From Micropterix aruncella (lineage: Eukaryota; Arthropoda; Insecta; Lepidoptera; Micropterigidae), in contig OX155967.1 in the NCBI GenBank assembly GCA_944548615.1, forward strand, positions 4,933,281-4,997,280: a DNA stretch of 64,000 bases, read 5' to 3'. The position numbers were made by a program, and so were the translations under genes. Positions 32,101 to 42,486 of this stretch are shown one piece after another (the first letter of the stretch is position 1; each line of letters opens with the position of its first letter). The notes beneath the pieces are model-generated. The model was not told where the DNA came from. It did not search any database and saw only the letters and a list, made by a program, of their open reading frames with translations.

Positions 32101-33084
32101 TATATAGGTGTCCAACGGTTTCGCACAGCTTGGGCCTGATGGCCTGTTTGTTATTGTGGGTCAGCTCAACCCACGGTTCAACTCCGATCCGGTAGGCTCC
32201 TCGAAGAGGGCAAAGGTGAACCCTGTCTCGGCTGTGTCGTGGACAGGTGGGATCGGATCCAAACTGGGGGAAGACCTCAATCGACAGTAAGCGGTTGGGT
32301 CATCGTGCGGCGTCAGCCAATCGACTGTGCTCTCCGGCCAATAGCCGATTTGGCTAGTTTGCTGCCCTATCCCGAACAGACGTTGGTGAACGGTTTCGTG
32401 CAACTTGGGCCACAAGATCCAATTTGTTCTCGGATCGGCTCAACTCCCGATTCAGCTCCTATTCAGAGGCCTCTTCGAGTGGAAGGCTACCCCGGGTAAG
32501 ACTCCCGTGTCTCAGGCCTCAAAGCTGGTGGACCGGTTTCTCCCGGCAGGATTGCATCCCGGCGCCGGTCGGCGAAGCCAATCGGTTGTGCATTCTGACT
32601 AATTGCTGAAGGGGTCTGGGGACTATGGAAATACACTGTTTCCTAAGAAGCGGGAGTGGATGTTTCATCTGATGTCATGCCACTCTTGAAATGACCTCGG
32701 GCCACTCGATCCTATGTGGCACTACGGGCAAAGAACGCCCAGGTCAGCGATAAATTCAAATTGAATTACCGCTGTAATACAATAGGTAGAGGTTGCGTAA
32801 GCGACTTCGGACCCGTAACCAGTCGGGAGGACGGAGGTATCCTGAAGGTTAATTCCAGATGGAGATATCCTGCCAAAACTGGTAGTTAGGGAGTGAGGCT
32901 GCCCGCTGTGTACCTTTCCCGGTGCCTCGCCGTAAGGCGTTGGTCTCTAACGGGTTGCTGGTGAACTAGACAGTAGATTGTCTTGTCCCCAAGTCTTCTA
33001 CGCTCATCCCACGGCTGAAATAACGATCTATACCGTTATACCAGCCTGGAGTGACGGGTTCGCCCGTTGTAGTCGACACCGCCA
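32101..33084 (+). repeat. SLR copy 8: partial unit followed by a complete type-B unit
   Basis: A first head starts at about 32105 (CCAACGGTTTCGCACAGCTT), has a perfect B-box GGTTCAACTCC at about 32179, and breaks off near 32370. A second head starts at about 32385 (GAACGGTTTCGTGCAACTTG) and continues through the whole body to CGGGTTCGCCCGTTGTAG at about 33056-33075. The 3' stem is AACG-ATCTATAC-CGTT. Frames of 60-86 residues here are not shared between copies. Confidence 0.75.
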
Positions 33085-33516
33085 TCCTAAATTGCCGGGC
33101 AAAGGGCGCCACGGTCCGCGATAAATTCGAACTGAATTACCATCTACGTTCAGTGCAAACGTCGTTCGTGAATCGAGCACGCGATCTATGCGACGCTGAG
33201 CATTTTCCGCAGGAGATGGAACATGTCAAAGATGTCCTTAGTGAAAATGGTTACGGAAAATATCACGAGACACGCACGCGATCCAAGACAGACGACACTT
33301 AGAAACTGAGTAGATCACGAGCGTTCTTACCATACGTCAATGGCGTGACCGATCGAATAATTAAGATGCTAAACGAATACCATAATATAAAAACGATCGG
33401 TTCGAACCGACCCAAAATGTAGCTCGATCTCTAAGGCCTGTAATAATGTAATATCGCCGCAAACCCCGGGTGTATAATGTATAAAATCGAATGCAGATGT
33501 GGTCTAGCCTACGTTG
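33085..33516 (+). pseudogene. Penelope-like element copy 2, first segment (RT end)
   Basis: A fragment of SLR body (about 33090-33142) leads into a frame with NRARDLCDAEHFPQEMEHVK and DVLSENGY, the end of a Penelope reverse transcriptase. Another frame then gives FLPYVNGVTDRIIKMLNEY and, after stops, YKIECRCGLAYVE, the start of the GIY-YIG domain. It stops at the LINE-E insertion and continues at 34419. Confidence 0.8.
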
Positions 33517-34418
33517 AAAGATAAGAAGTTTATGCGGTTTTGAAGCAGCTAAATCCGTTTATTTTGCATATTTCCACTCCCTAATAACGTATGGCCTACT
33601 ATTTTGGGGAATGGCACCAAACTCAAAAAGAATTTTTCTCCTCCATAATAGAGCGGTGCGCAGTTTATATAGAGTCTCACCAAGAAGTTCTTGTAAGCCG
33701 CTATTTGTAAAATCAGGAATAATGACTCTATTTTCTTCTTACATCTACCAAAATATTATGTACGCTCGTAGACACCTAACAGAAGCTCCGGTGAATAGTG
33801 ATTTTCATCATCACGATACGAGGAATAAATCCAATCTCCACATAAACCGACAGCGACTTAGCAAAGTGCGATACAGTTTTATTCACCAAAATGTGTCCTA
33901 TAATAAGATTCCAGAGCAAATAAAAAGCCTTGGAGAGGACCAATTTAAAAAGATAATTATACATAATTTGGTAAGAAACCCAATTTATGGTATAAGGGAG
34001 TTTGAAAATTCTGAGTTTATTTTCCATGTTGATGATTAATGAAATGCGTAGTTTTAAACATAATGGTATTATGATAGCTGACATTCTAATTTTCATATAA
34101 TTTATTATACATCTATTCATTAAAAAAAAATACGAAGGCATATTGCTGGATTGACAATAAAAATATATATTTCTTGATTATTCTACATAGAATTTGCATT
34201 TCTATTTTAATATATTATTCTCCCTGGCTTAGTATATTTTAATCACATTAGTATATTGTGATTATTTGTATGTAGGTAATATTGAATATAATATTACAGC
34301 CATGACAACTATAACGAGAGTTATGTTTTAATAATTAAATTTTTAGCATTTAATTTTGTGACGCATCCAAGTGTAGGAATGCCTATCTACTGGAGTAGTT
34401 GATTGTATTGTATTGTAT
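33517..34418 (+). mobile_element. LINE-E insertion inside Penelope copy 2
   Basis: The 902-bp insert has CGTTG on both sides (33512-33516 and 34419-34423). It carries the C-terminus of a LINE RT and a TATTG-repeat tail (34404-34417). The 3' UTR is shared with 28946-29335 and, more distantly, with 38011-38280. Removing it rejoins the Penelope GIY-YIG sequence, as in the uninterrupted copy at 17570. Confidence 0.85.
33542..34039 (+). pseudogene. LINE-E reverse transcriptase C-terminus
   Basis: The open frame from about 33542 reads EAAKSVYFAYFHSLITYGLL, FWGMAPNSKRIFLLHNRAVR, SLYRVSPRSSCKPLF and HHHDTRNKSNLHINRQRLSK, ending ENSEFIFHVDD. This is the thumb and C-terminal region of a CR1/Jockey-type LINE (compare HRHDTRNKTLYLQPF in LINE-A). 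The frame is undamaged over 165 codons, suggesting a fairly recent insertion, but all palm motifs are missing through 5' truncation. Confidence 0.85.
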
Positions 34419-34673
34419 CGTTGGACAAACGAAACGGCTTATAACCACTTGACCGATGAAACACATCAACGCTGTTATAAACTTTCAGCGACAAAAATCG
34501 GCGATCTGCGAACACACGTTATAGCAGAACCAACATCTGGGTACAGCTTCAATTTCCCATTGTACTATCCGAGGAACATTTTTTTCCGCATAATCATAGA
34601 ACCCTCATATTAAAATGTTCTCAATGCTTTTCGCCGAGCGCAAGGACGTAACACAAGATACAGTGGAGTGTTG
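34419..34673 (+). pseudogene. Penelope-like element copy 2, second segment (GIY-YIG)
   Basis: It resumes with VGQTKRLITT then a stop, where copy 1 reads VGQTKQFITTRLMEH. A frame-shifted C-terminus and ERKDVTQDTVE-like sequence follow just before the SLR insertion at 34674. Several stops. Confidence 0.75.
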
Positions 34674-35333
34674 TCTACTACAACGGGCGAACCTATAGAC
34701 CTATGAAGGTATAACGATATATAATCGTTCTTTCAACCTGGGCAGAGCGTAGATACATGGGGACGGAAACAATACACCAACGCCGTACCGCGAGACATCG
34801 GGAATGTGCAACCAACGGGCTGTCCTCGCGCCCTCACTTTCAGTTATAGCCGGATGTCTCTGTCCTCCCGACTGTTTACAAGTTCTAGGTCGCTTGCGCG
34901 GTCCTCTACCTGATGTATTTCAGTGTGGATTCAGTTAGAATGTATCGCAGACCACGGCGTCCTTTGCCCGTCTCTGAAATCGGGATCGGGTAGCAAGTTG
35001 GTCGTTTCAAGAGCGACTGACACCAGGTCAGCAAACCACCCCCGCTGCTTAGGAAACCATATGCAGATCCCAGACTTCAATTATTCGCCGGAGTGCAACA
35101 GTCGATTGGCTGACAGTAGGCTGGCAGTCGACTGACGCCGCACGGTGCGCAAACCGCCCAGTAGCGCCCGAAACTGATCCACAAACCGTAGCCTGGGACA
35201 CAGAGCCCTTCTTGGGATTGACTCGCATTCGAGGAGGCTACTAGACAGGAGCTGAACCGTGAGCTGAGCCGATCCCTAGAACTATAGGAGTCTTAGTGGG
35301 CCAACTGCACTAGGCCTATTAGCCCCCAACAAC
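34674..35333 (-). mobile_element. SLR copy 9, complete, with 15-bp target duplication
   Basis: A 660-bp minus-strand SLR. The A-box TAGTGCAGTTGG (complement of 35301-35312) and B-box GGTTCAGCTCC (complement of 35248-35258) start 54 bp apart. The 3' hairpin is AACGAT-TATAT-ATCGTT and the end GGTTCGCCCGTTGTAG. The flanks are ATACAGTGGAGTGTTG (34658-34673) and ATACAGTGAGTGTTG (35334-35348). The paralogous Penelope 3' end at 36177-36191 has a single ATACAGTGAGTGTTG, an empty site. This is the clearest evidence that SLR is a discrete mobile element. Confidence 0.9.
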
Positions 35334-35560
35334 ATACAGTGAGTGTTGTGTGTACGGCGGATTTTCCAAAATCGCGTGCACCACCACCGTAATAATCTGC
35401 GCTATAACAGCAGCAGTTTGCCGCCTACCCGCAGAGGAACGGATGATTGACAGCACTTCAGTCTACTATGGACAACGGCGGTTGCAACATCGGCGAAACG
35501 TCGGGTGCTACCAAGTTCAAGCGGAAAAGTCCGTTTTATCTCATTTATAGGATTTGAAAC
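35334..35560 (+). repeat. Penelope copy 2, third segment: 3' region and hairpin arm
   Basis: It continues from the target duplication with GTGTGTACGGCGGATTTTCC and proline-codon-rich sequence, then GCGGTTGCAACATCGGCGAA and ACGTCGGGTGCTACCAAG. This is the right arm of the hairpins at 11655 and 18650. It parallels 36181-36410. Confidence 0.65.
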
Positions 35561-35864
35561 TTTTAAATCTGCTACGGCACGGCGGTCCTGTGATTGGATT
35601 AATGAAGTGTGACAGTGCCGGATGATTTGAGGGCAGACGCGTAAAAAAGATAATTGACCTTGATCGTACAGCACTATGGTACGACGCGACGCACCGGTTC
35701 CATTCGTCGGCATCGCGAACAGCTGACACGGCCAAGGCGAGACCGCCTTTATCACATGTCGATCAACAGCGCGATTGCGGTCCTTCGCGAAAGGTATAGT
35801 TGCGGAGCCAGCGACAAAAAGTGCAAGAGTTTTGCAAAATACCCGAGAGTTTTGCAAATAGTAA

Positions 35865-36110
35865 TTGCTAAACCTAAATTTCAAGATACACATTGAGAAC
35901 ATAGTCGAGAAAGCAAATAGGATGCTGGGGTTGATCATGCGGATCACTAAAAATTTTAAAAATCACAACAGCATGATCCTGCTTTATAACTCACTAGTGC
36001 GTTCTCATCTTGAATTTGGGTCCTCGATATGGAACCCATATTTTAAAACGTACTCCGATAGAGTCGAATCCATTCAAAGGAAATTTCTGAGAATGAGAAT
36101 TTCTGATTTC
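35865..36110 (+). pseudogene. LINE-G reverse transcriptase fragment
   Basis: A single open frame reads KIHIENIVEKANRMLGLIMR, NSMILLYNSLVRSHLEFGSS, IWNPYFKTYSDRVESIQRKF, typical of the segment after the palm in Jockey-type LINEs. It then passes without a stop into RRREHFKKRVPRGNAKT, which belongs to the Penelope-like 3' end. About 80 codons, truncated on both sides. Confidence 0.8.
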
Positions 36111-36420
36111 GGCGTTCGGCGGCGGGAACATTTTAAGAAGAGGGTTCCACGAGGGAACGCAAAGACGTAAAACAGGATACAGTGAGTGTTGTGTGCAAGA
36201 CGGATTTTAAAAATTCCCGCGCTCCGAGCCCGGCCCCCCACCACCGTTATAACCTACGCAGTGGCGGCAGCGGTTTGCGGCCTACCCGCAAAACAACGGA
36301 CTGACAACTCTCCAGTCTACCCTAGACAACGGCGGCTGCAACGTCACCGAAACGTCGGGTCCTACAAATTTCACGCGGTAAATTCGTTTTCTATCCTATT
36401 TACAATTACACCTTTCCTAG
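36111..36420 (+). repeat. Penelope-like 3' end, copy 3
   Basis: CGCAAAGACGTAAAACAGGA, ATACAGTGAGTGTTG, a GC-rich proline-coding stretch, GACAACGGCGGCTGCAACGT, CCGAAACGTCGGGTCCTAC and TTCACGCGGTAAATTCG. It provides the empty-site comparison for SLR copy 9. Confidence 0.65.
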
Positions 36421-37690
36421 TACGTAAGCGCCAGGTGTCTCTGAATCTGGCGCGCTGACTGTACCCTGGTCAAAATTCTGTCTGATCTGAAAGTATCAGC
36501 TTTCCAAAACTCTTTTTTGTCGCTGGCACTTGAACTATTATCGCGTCATATTCGATAGAAAGATGCTGTCGGGTGGTTTTAAAATGTATGGAGTATAACT
36601 TTATTGGCGTATTTTCAACTAGCGCATATCAAACTGCGTTCCGCGATTGTTTGAATTCTGCGTCGGCGAAGTGCAGGTGGCGCTGATCGCATTGACGGCG
36701 AAACTAATAGCAATTGTTGTTCCCATTTTTTAAATCAAACGCTTATTCGCTCGTACTGATTCACCCACTTTAACGATGTCACTAATTAAAAACTCACCTG
36801 CATAAAGAAAACATGAAAAGCAGGTGCATTCCAATTGTTGAAATCTTCAAATGAATTGCAGATTACGTCGAAAAAAAATGTTTTCAGTACTGTAGGTAAT
36901 GTGGCCGCAGTAATTCTGGCACTCTAGTGTGACTCCCGAAGTGAGTTCGCCTTAACACAGGGGTGCCTAGCAAGGGGGGCTCGGATGCTCTTTGCTTAGC
37001 ATAATAGAAAGATTATCATTTGCGTTTAATGTATGCGCTATGTAACCTGGGCTCAGACAGGTGTATCATGTGTATATAACTTTAAAAGCATACGACGGCA
37101 TTGTCTAAATTGTCATTTCATTTTCTGTTGTGCTCATGAATTTGAATGTATATGTATATGTAAATAAACAAATAAATAAATTTATCCGATAGGTCTGGAT
37201 TTTCTAGGGATCGTGTTTCTTTTGAAAACCTTGCATATCTTTCTTTCTAGGTTGTTCGAGCATGAACAAGTATCGAATTTCTGCTGAAGGCCCCTTTAAA
37301 GGGTACTTGCGGCGGGCTTACAATTGATACATTTGCAAATTGGCTGCCGTTTTATCAATTAGCCACAGGCAATTTATATGTATCTACGGCACTTTACAAT
37401 CTAATTCTATCAGTCTCAGTTCACACTTCAAAGAACGGTTCAAGGTCAGACGGAATCAGCCTAATTTCACGGTTAAAATTGAGCACCTATTGAATTCTTT
37501 AGGTGAACACTTCGATCGATGACGTCACCCGACCTGCGACCTTTAATCCGGGTGGTAGTAAGTATTTCAGGCGTTTCCAAAGTGTGTGCCGCGGTGCCCT
37601 GGGGTGCCACGAATAAAGATGGCCCATGGTCTCTAATGTTGGTAAGTAAATGGGAAAATAGTCAAGGTCACTCATAAAAACTACTCCCAA
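36421..37690. other. Gene-less spacer with a LINE tail
   Basis: No gene. 36503-36533 is an inverted echo of 35808-35840 (GCCAGCGACAAAAAG), so the LINE-G/Penelope block is bracketed by an inverted repeat. 37030-37190 looks like a LINE 3' end with an AAATAAATAAAT tail. Confidence 0.35.
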
Positions 37691-38010
37691 CTGTAGCAGT
37701 CTGCTCGTCAGGTTCCTAATGGTTTCGTGTAGCTTGTGTGGTGTTGACCAATTTTATGTCACTTGGCTTGCAGAACAACTCACGGTTCAACTCCCATTCG
37801 GTAGCCTCCTCGTAGAGGGACTTAACCTGTCAGGGCCGCTGTGAGCTTCTGCCACAGCTGTAATCTGCAGTCGGAGGCGGTTGGGATCAGAAATTTACGG
37901 ATTTGGGGGAAAGCCTCGGGCGGAACTGGGCGGTTGGTGCACCAGTCGGACACGCTGCCTATCCGACGAATAACCAGAGGTCTGTAGACGTATGTTTCCT
38001 ATGACAGTGG
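37691..38010 (+). repeat. SLR copy 10, type-C head, truncated
   Basis: The head GGTTTCGTGTAGCTTGTGTG at about 37721 and a perfect B-box GGTTCAACTCC at about 37785, followed by the start of the body (CGGGCGGAACTGGGCGGTTG). It ends at the LINE-E-like tail. Confidence 0.7.
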
Positions 38011-38280
38011 GTGCAATCACAATTACAATTTAGTTCTGCTCCAGTAGGTAGGCTTTCCTACACTTGGATGCGTCTTTGCCTCTAAAATTTTAAATAATGT
38101 AATTAATTAAAGAATATTAACTATAATGATATATTTTTGGCAATATAAATCAATTTTAGTAAATTATAATTGGTTTGAAAACCATTGATAAATAGAAAAT
38201 AATCTAATAATCAAAATTGCTGATCAAACAAAGAGCTCAATGTCTGTAGTCAGTAGACGAACTGACGTCATCTATCCTTA
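38011..38280 (-). repeat. LINE-E-like 3' end, minus
   Basis: A CAATCACAATTACAATTT tail, then TGCTCCAGTAGGTAGGC and CACTTGGATGCGTC, matching the complement of the LINE-E 3' UTR, then AT-rich sequence. It interrupts SLR sequence. Confidence 0.6.
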
Positions 38281-38324
38281 AAAAGTTCCGTTGGCCTACT
38301 GATCCCGAGCGATCGGTAGAGGAT

Positions 38325-38965
38325 GGTTTCGTGCAGCTTGGGCCATAAGATCCGCTGTGTTTTCGGATCGGCCCAACTCACGATTCGACTCTTATTCAGA
38401 AGCCTCCATGTGTGGAAGGCTACTCTTGCGTCGAGTCAGAGTGCACAACAACCGACGCCAATCGGTTGTTGTGCACTCTGACTAATTGCTGAAGAAGTCT
38501 GGAGACTATGAAAATATACTGTCTCCTAAGCAACGGGGGTGGATGTTGACCTGTTATCATGCCATTCTTGAAACGACCTCTTGGCCACCCGATCCCGAGT
38601 GGTATGACGGGCAAAGGACGCCCAGGTCCGCGATAAATTCTTAATTAATTACAGCTGAAATACAACAGGTAGAGGCCGCGTAAGCGACTTCGGTCTTGTA
38701 ACCAGTCGGGAGGGAAGTATCCTGAAGGTTAATTCCAGACGGAGATATCCCACCAAAACTGGTAGCCAGGGGGCGAGGTGGCCCCACTGGCCCCATTCCT
38801 AGTGCCTCGCCGTAAGGCGTTCGCCTCTGGCGGATTTGTGGTTTTTGCTGGTCGGTAGATTTGTATTGTCCACAGTCTTCTACGATCTTTTCAGGGAAGA
38901 TAAAACGATCATTATCGTTAAAACTTCCTGGGTGACGGCTTCACCCGTTGTAGTCGACAACCACA
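38325..38965 (+). repeat. SLR copy 11, type-B, complete
   Basis: It starts GATGGTTTCGTGCAGCTTGG, has the B-box-like CGATTCGACTC at about 38390 and all body blocks, and ends with the stem AACGAT-CATT-ATCGTT, GACGGCTTCACCCGTTG and GTAGTCGACAA. A 45-bp self-complementary ACAACCGACGCCAATCGGTTGT motif sits at about 38446. The next unit follows head-to-tail. Confidence 0.75.
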
Positions 38966-38974
38966 AATGTTGCA

Positions 38975-40078
38975 GTCTGCCTCGTCAGGTTCCTAATGGT
39001 CCGTGTAGTTTGTGTGGTATTGGTCCATTTTATGTTTACCGGCTTGCACAACTCACGTTTCAACTCCTATCCGGTAGTCTCCTCGTAGAGGGGTTTAACC
39101 TGTCAGGGCCGCTGTGAGCTTCAGCTACGGCTGAGCTTCTGCATCAGCAAATGGAGGCGGTTGGGATCAGAAGTTTTCGGATTTCGGGGAACGCCTCGGG
39201 CAGAACTGGGCGGTTGGTGCATTATCCGACGCTGCCTATCCGACGAATAACCAGAAGTCATGTATGCTTGAAACGATTCGTTTGCCACCTGATCCCGAGT
39301 GACCATGAAGGGCAAAGGGCGTCTCGGTCCCCGATATATTCAAACTGAATAACCGCTTACGTCAGGTAGAGACCGCGAAAGCGACCTCGAATTCGCGACC
39401 AGACTGGAGGACAAAGAAATCTGGCCAAATATGGTCTGCCCGCTGGTTGCACTTTCCGGTGCCTCGCGGTAAGGCCTTCAAATCAAATCAAATCAAATCA
39501 AATAATTTATTGTCCTAAAAACTAACACATAGTTGTATAGACAGTTGTATTACATTTACATTTGGCCGTGGATGATTAAATTCTTCATTAATGATCAAAT
39601 TCTTCTATTAATAATCAAAACATAAAAGTTTACTCGTAAGAATAAAGAAGGTATTATTGTAGAATTAAATCGAGTCTCACCATTTAGTTTACCAGATAAA
39701 AAACACAGAGTAATTAATTATTTAAAATACCCAAATAGTATAAAACTAATAAATGTAATGTCAAAAATAACAAAAAAAAATGTGACGATTGTCAAAAAGT
39801 AAAATAAAATGTCTTTAGTGATTATGTTACAAATAAAAATAGTCAAGGTATAATTAATATGTGCCTACCTAATAATAGAAATAGTCAATACATTTTAGTC
39901 AAATTGAAAATCGTTTTAAAACCTATTACAGAAAGAGATATAGTTCTTAGACACTCAAAGACTGGTGTGTGGACTGTCTTTGTCCGCAAAGTCCTTACGT
40001 TCACTCCATTGGGGATAGAACGAACTGATGTCGTTAAAACTCCCAGGGGTGACGGGTTCGCCGGTTGTGTTGACCCCC
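38975..40078 (+). repeat. SLR copy 12, type-C, split by a retro-insertion
   Basis: The head (TAATGGTCCGTGTAGTTTG) and body run to GCCTCGCGGTAAGGCC at 39477. They resume at about 39955 with GACTGGTGTGTGGACTGTCT and finish GTGACGGGTTCGCCGGTTGT at about 40070, followed by a C-rich run. The intervening 475 bp or so are a foreign 3' end. Confidence 0.7.
39478..39954 (-). mobile_element. Retro-insertion (LINE 3' end) with AAATC-repeat tail
   Basis: TCAAATCAAATCAAATC repeats at 39479-39503 form the tail of a minus-oriented insert. The rest is AT-rich 3'-UTR-like sequence with no coding match. It lies inside SLR copy 12. Confidence 0.6.
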
Positions 40079-41869
40079 CCACCCCCCCACCCCCTTTTGA
40101 ATATCACTGTCTGTCTACCAACCAAAAATGGCTAAATTTTAGGCTGTATATACCATAGATAGATTTTCCATGACCAGAGTGTCACGACAAAATTCTAATT
40201 TTCTTAAGGGTGCCTCGACTTCTTAAGGGTAAGTTTGGGGACACTAGTAGTTCGTTACTCGATCGACAGAGACGGCTGAAAAGAGAAAACGTGCCCTATA
40301 GGATCTAATAGTCGCATCGCGTGACCTGCGATTGCAAAAAAAAAATCGCTTGATATAATACGTGTCTGTCCACAGGGACGCATCAAAGCAATTTCACCGT
40401 ACGTCTACCTACCTATTTGGATGGTGTCCTTTGTTGACAAGGTTATAATGTTTTAGCTACTAAGTTTTCACCCTACCCGCAACCTCGCTCGCGCCATCTT
40501 CAAGGATTAGTTTTTGCGCATCTTCTAGTAAAGTCTAGAGTAAAATAGTGTTAACCCTTAAACCCTACCGTTTATCTTACATACAATATTACTACACTTT
40601 AATTATTGTAATGTGTAATTATTGTAATTATTTGTAATTTGTAATGTGGAGTGTAGAGTTAAGAAAAACAAAAACAACGATTTAATTTGTTTTTACCTAC
40701 AGTTGAAATCTGATCATGAATCTTTTATATCAGTTTTAAAGAGCAAAATATTTTTTGTATTAGTAAAAAAACTATTTTTGATATGCACATTTTTCTACCG
40801 CTGCAGAAACGCCGGTAATAGTAAGCGTAATTTTGCCTGAAACAAACAAAAACTAATAAATAAAATACAAACGGAGATGCCATGGAATTCACCGACCGGA
40901 GTCGGGCCCATCATAATACTATATTTTACACTTCTGGGGGGTGAGCAGTGGATTCCGGACTCACGACCGGCTGTGGTAGGATTAGGACAGCTGTCTTGCC
41001 ACATGTGAGCGTTCACCTTACCACCCATTCACTCCCCCTTCGAAGCCATAGAATTTGAGATGCGCAAATCGCGGTTTTAAATATTTTTTCTAGGAAAGAG
41101 TTGATTATCTTTCTGGAAAGACCAAGATCTTTAAAGAGGGGAAATAGAGATTTAGCTGGCAGGCCACGAGCGCAAACTTCCACCGCGTGAAAGTGAACAG
41201 TGAAGCCGTTCCGGGTTACGGCATTTGCGAGATCATGGTATTATTTTTTACATATTCATGTATTATGAGATGAACTAAAAAAAAAGTTAAAGTTATCATT
41301 TTTATATTTTTTCAAGGATTTAAAGAAATGAAATCGATTTTCGATCAAAAATTTCGTGTTTAACAAGTTAAAAAAAATTTATAAAAACATTTTTTTACTC
41401 CATTAAGAAAAGAATTTAATAATATTTATATATTTTTTTGGAACAACTCGATCTTGTTATTTTTTTTGTTATTGTTTTTTGTCTTGTTGTTATGTTATGT
41501 TGTTGTTTGCTATGCTTGTCTTGTTATTTTTTTTATCACCTACGCAAAACTGAGAAATATGGTTTTGAGATAAACGCGATTAAAAGTAGTAAGTTTTTTA
41601 CACTTACAGCAATCTGAGATTATCAATGCCAAAGATAAAATATTCATGAATATTATTTAACTTTAGGTTAAAGAAACATTTAAAAAACATGTTTTTTCTC
41701 GTCCATCTAAACCAGGCTCCCCCTTAATACAATACTAGACCAATCAAACCGATCTGACTTAACAAGCAAAAAACCAACACCTGGGATACACCCCAGGGTC
41801 GGGGTTAAGGATAAATCTATAAAATAGAGGTTTCTTCCAATGTTCAAAACAAAGTCTAATTTCAAGGGG
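40079..41869. other. Gene-less spacer
   Basis: No gene is recognised. A GC-richer patch at 40895-41030 has no assignable motif. 41240-41700 is T-rich low complexity. Confidence 0.3.
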
Positions 41870-42292
41870 CCATATATGGGGAATAGGGAGGTTGTGGCAT
41901 CAAATTCATGTTATTCTTTGCCAAAAACTGGGAGCTGTGTGGACTGTGTGGACTGGAGCGTGTGGGCTGTAGTAGCGTTATCGCGTTGTAATACCCATGA
42001 GTTATGAGTAATCTCTCCAATGTTCTGGTCTTCTTCTTCGAATTTTCTCCCGCAAATTACGCAAAACTTGCAAATAATTCTCTTTGTTAACTATACCACC
42101 TGGTAGTAAGAACTCATAATGCACAGATCATCAGACACTCATTAATCATCAGACGTCTCTTCGCGGCTATCTTGAAACCGTTTATACCATTCGTAAATCC
42201 TCCGAGTTAACAAAGCGTCACGAGGAATAGCTTTCTTCAACATCTCTGCCACTTCATTAACACAAAACCTAATGCCAACTTTTGATCGATCA
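41870..42292 (-). pseudogene. Second mariner transposase remnant, internally deleted
   Basis: Minus strand: SKVGIRFCVNEVAEMLKK and TRRIYEWYKRFQDSREET (N-terminal helix-turn-helix region), then a stop and a deletion. It resumes with HYEFLLPGGIVNKENYLQVL and RNLREKIRRRRPEHWRDY. Near 41965 a shifted frame shows RDNATTAHT, the second catalytic aspartate context, and KNNMNLMPQPPYSPYMAP, where the family has SPD. The third catalytic aspartate is thus tyrosine. The first catalytic box is deleted. Sequence differs from the 24.3 kb element, so this is a separate, older mariner lineage. No termini located. Confidence 0.8.
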
Positions 42293-42486
42293 TTGTTGAT
42301 TAAAAATCAAATATGAAAAAACCGCCAAACACCTCAGAAGGCGTCACTTTCAAATGACCGTTAAAATAAAAGTTCAAAATCAATATGGCGGAAACTTGGT
42401 GAAAAGATTTCAAACAACGTTGCCAACCCACGAAAAAAAATAACCATATCGATTCATCGAAATTAGCTAAATCTCAAAATTGTTGC
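42293..42486. other. Short spacer
   Basis: Probably includes the 5' part of the mariner remnant. No terminal repeat identified. Confidence 0.3.

Noticed and set aside
35455..35550. Hammerhead ribozyme, known from some Penelope-like elements
   Set aside because: GAAAC is present but the CUGANGA core and a matching stem arrangement are not found in this or the other three arm copies.
35402..35947. 181-aa minus-strand frame
   Set aside because: It crosses three unrelated repeat segments (Penelope 3' arm, unknown, LINE-G antisense), so it is a chance frame.
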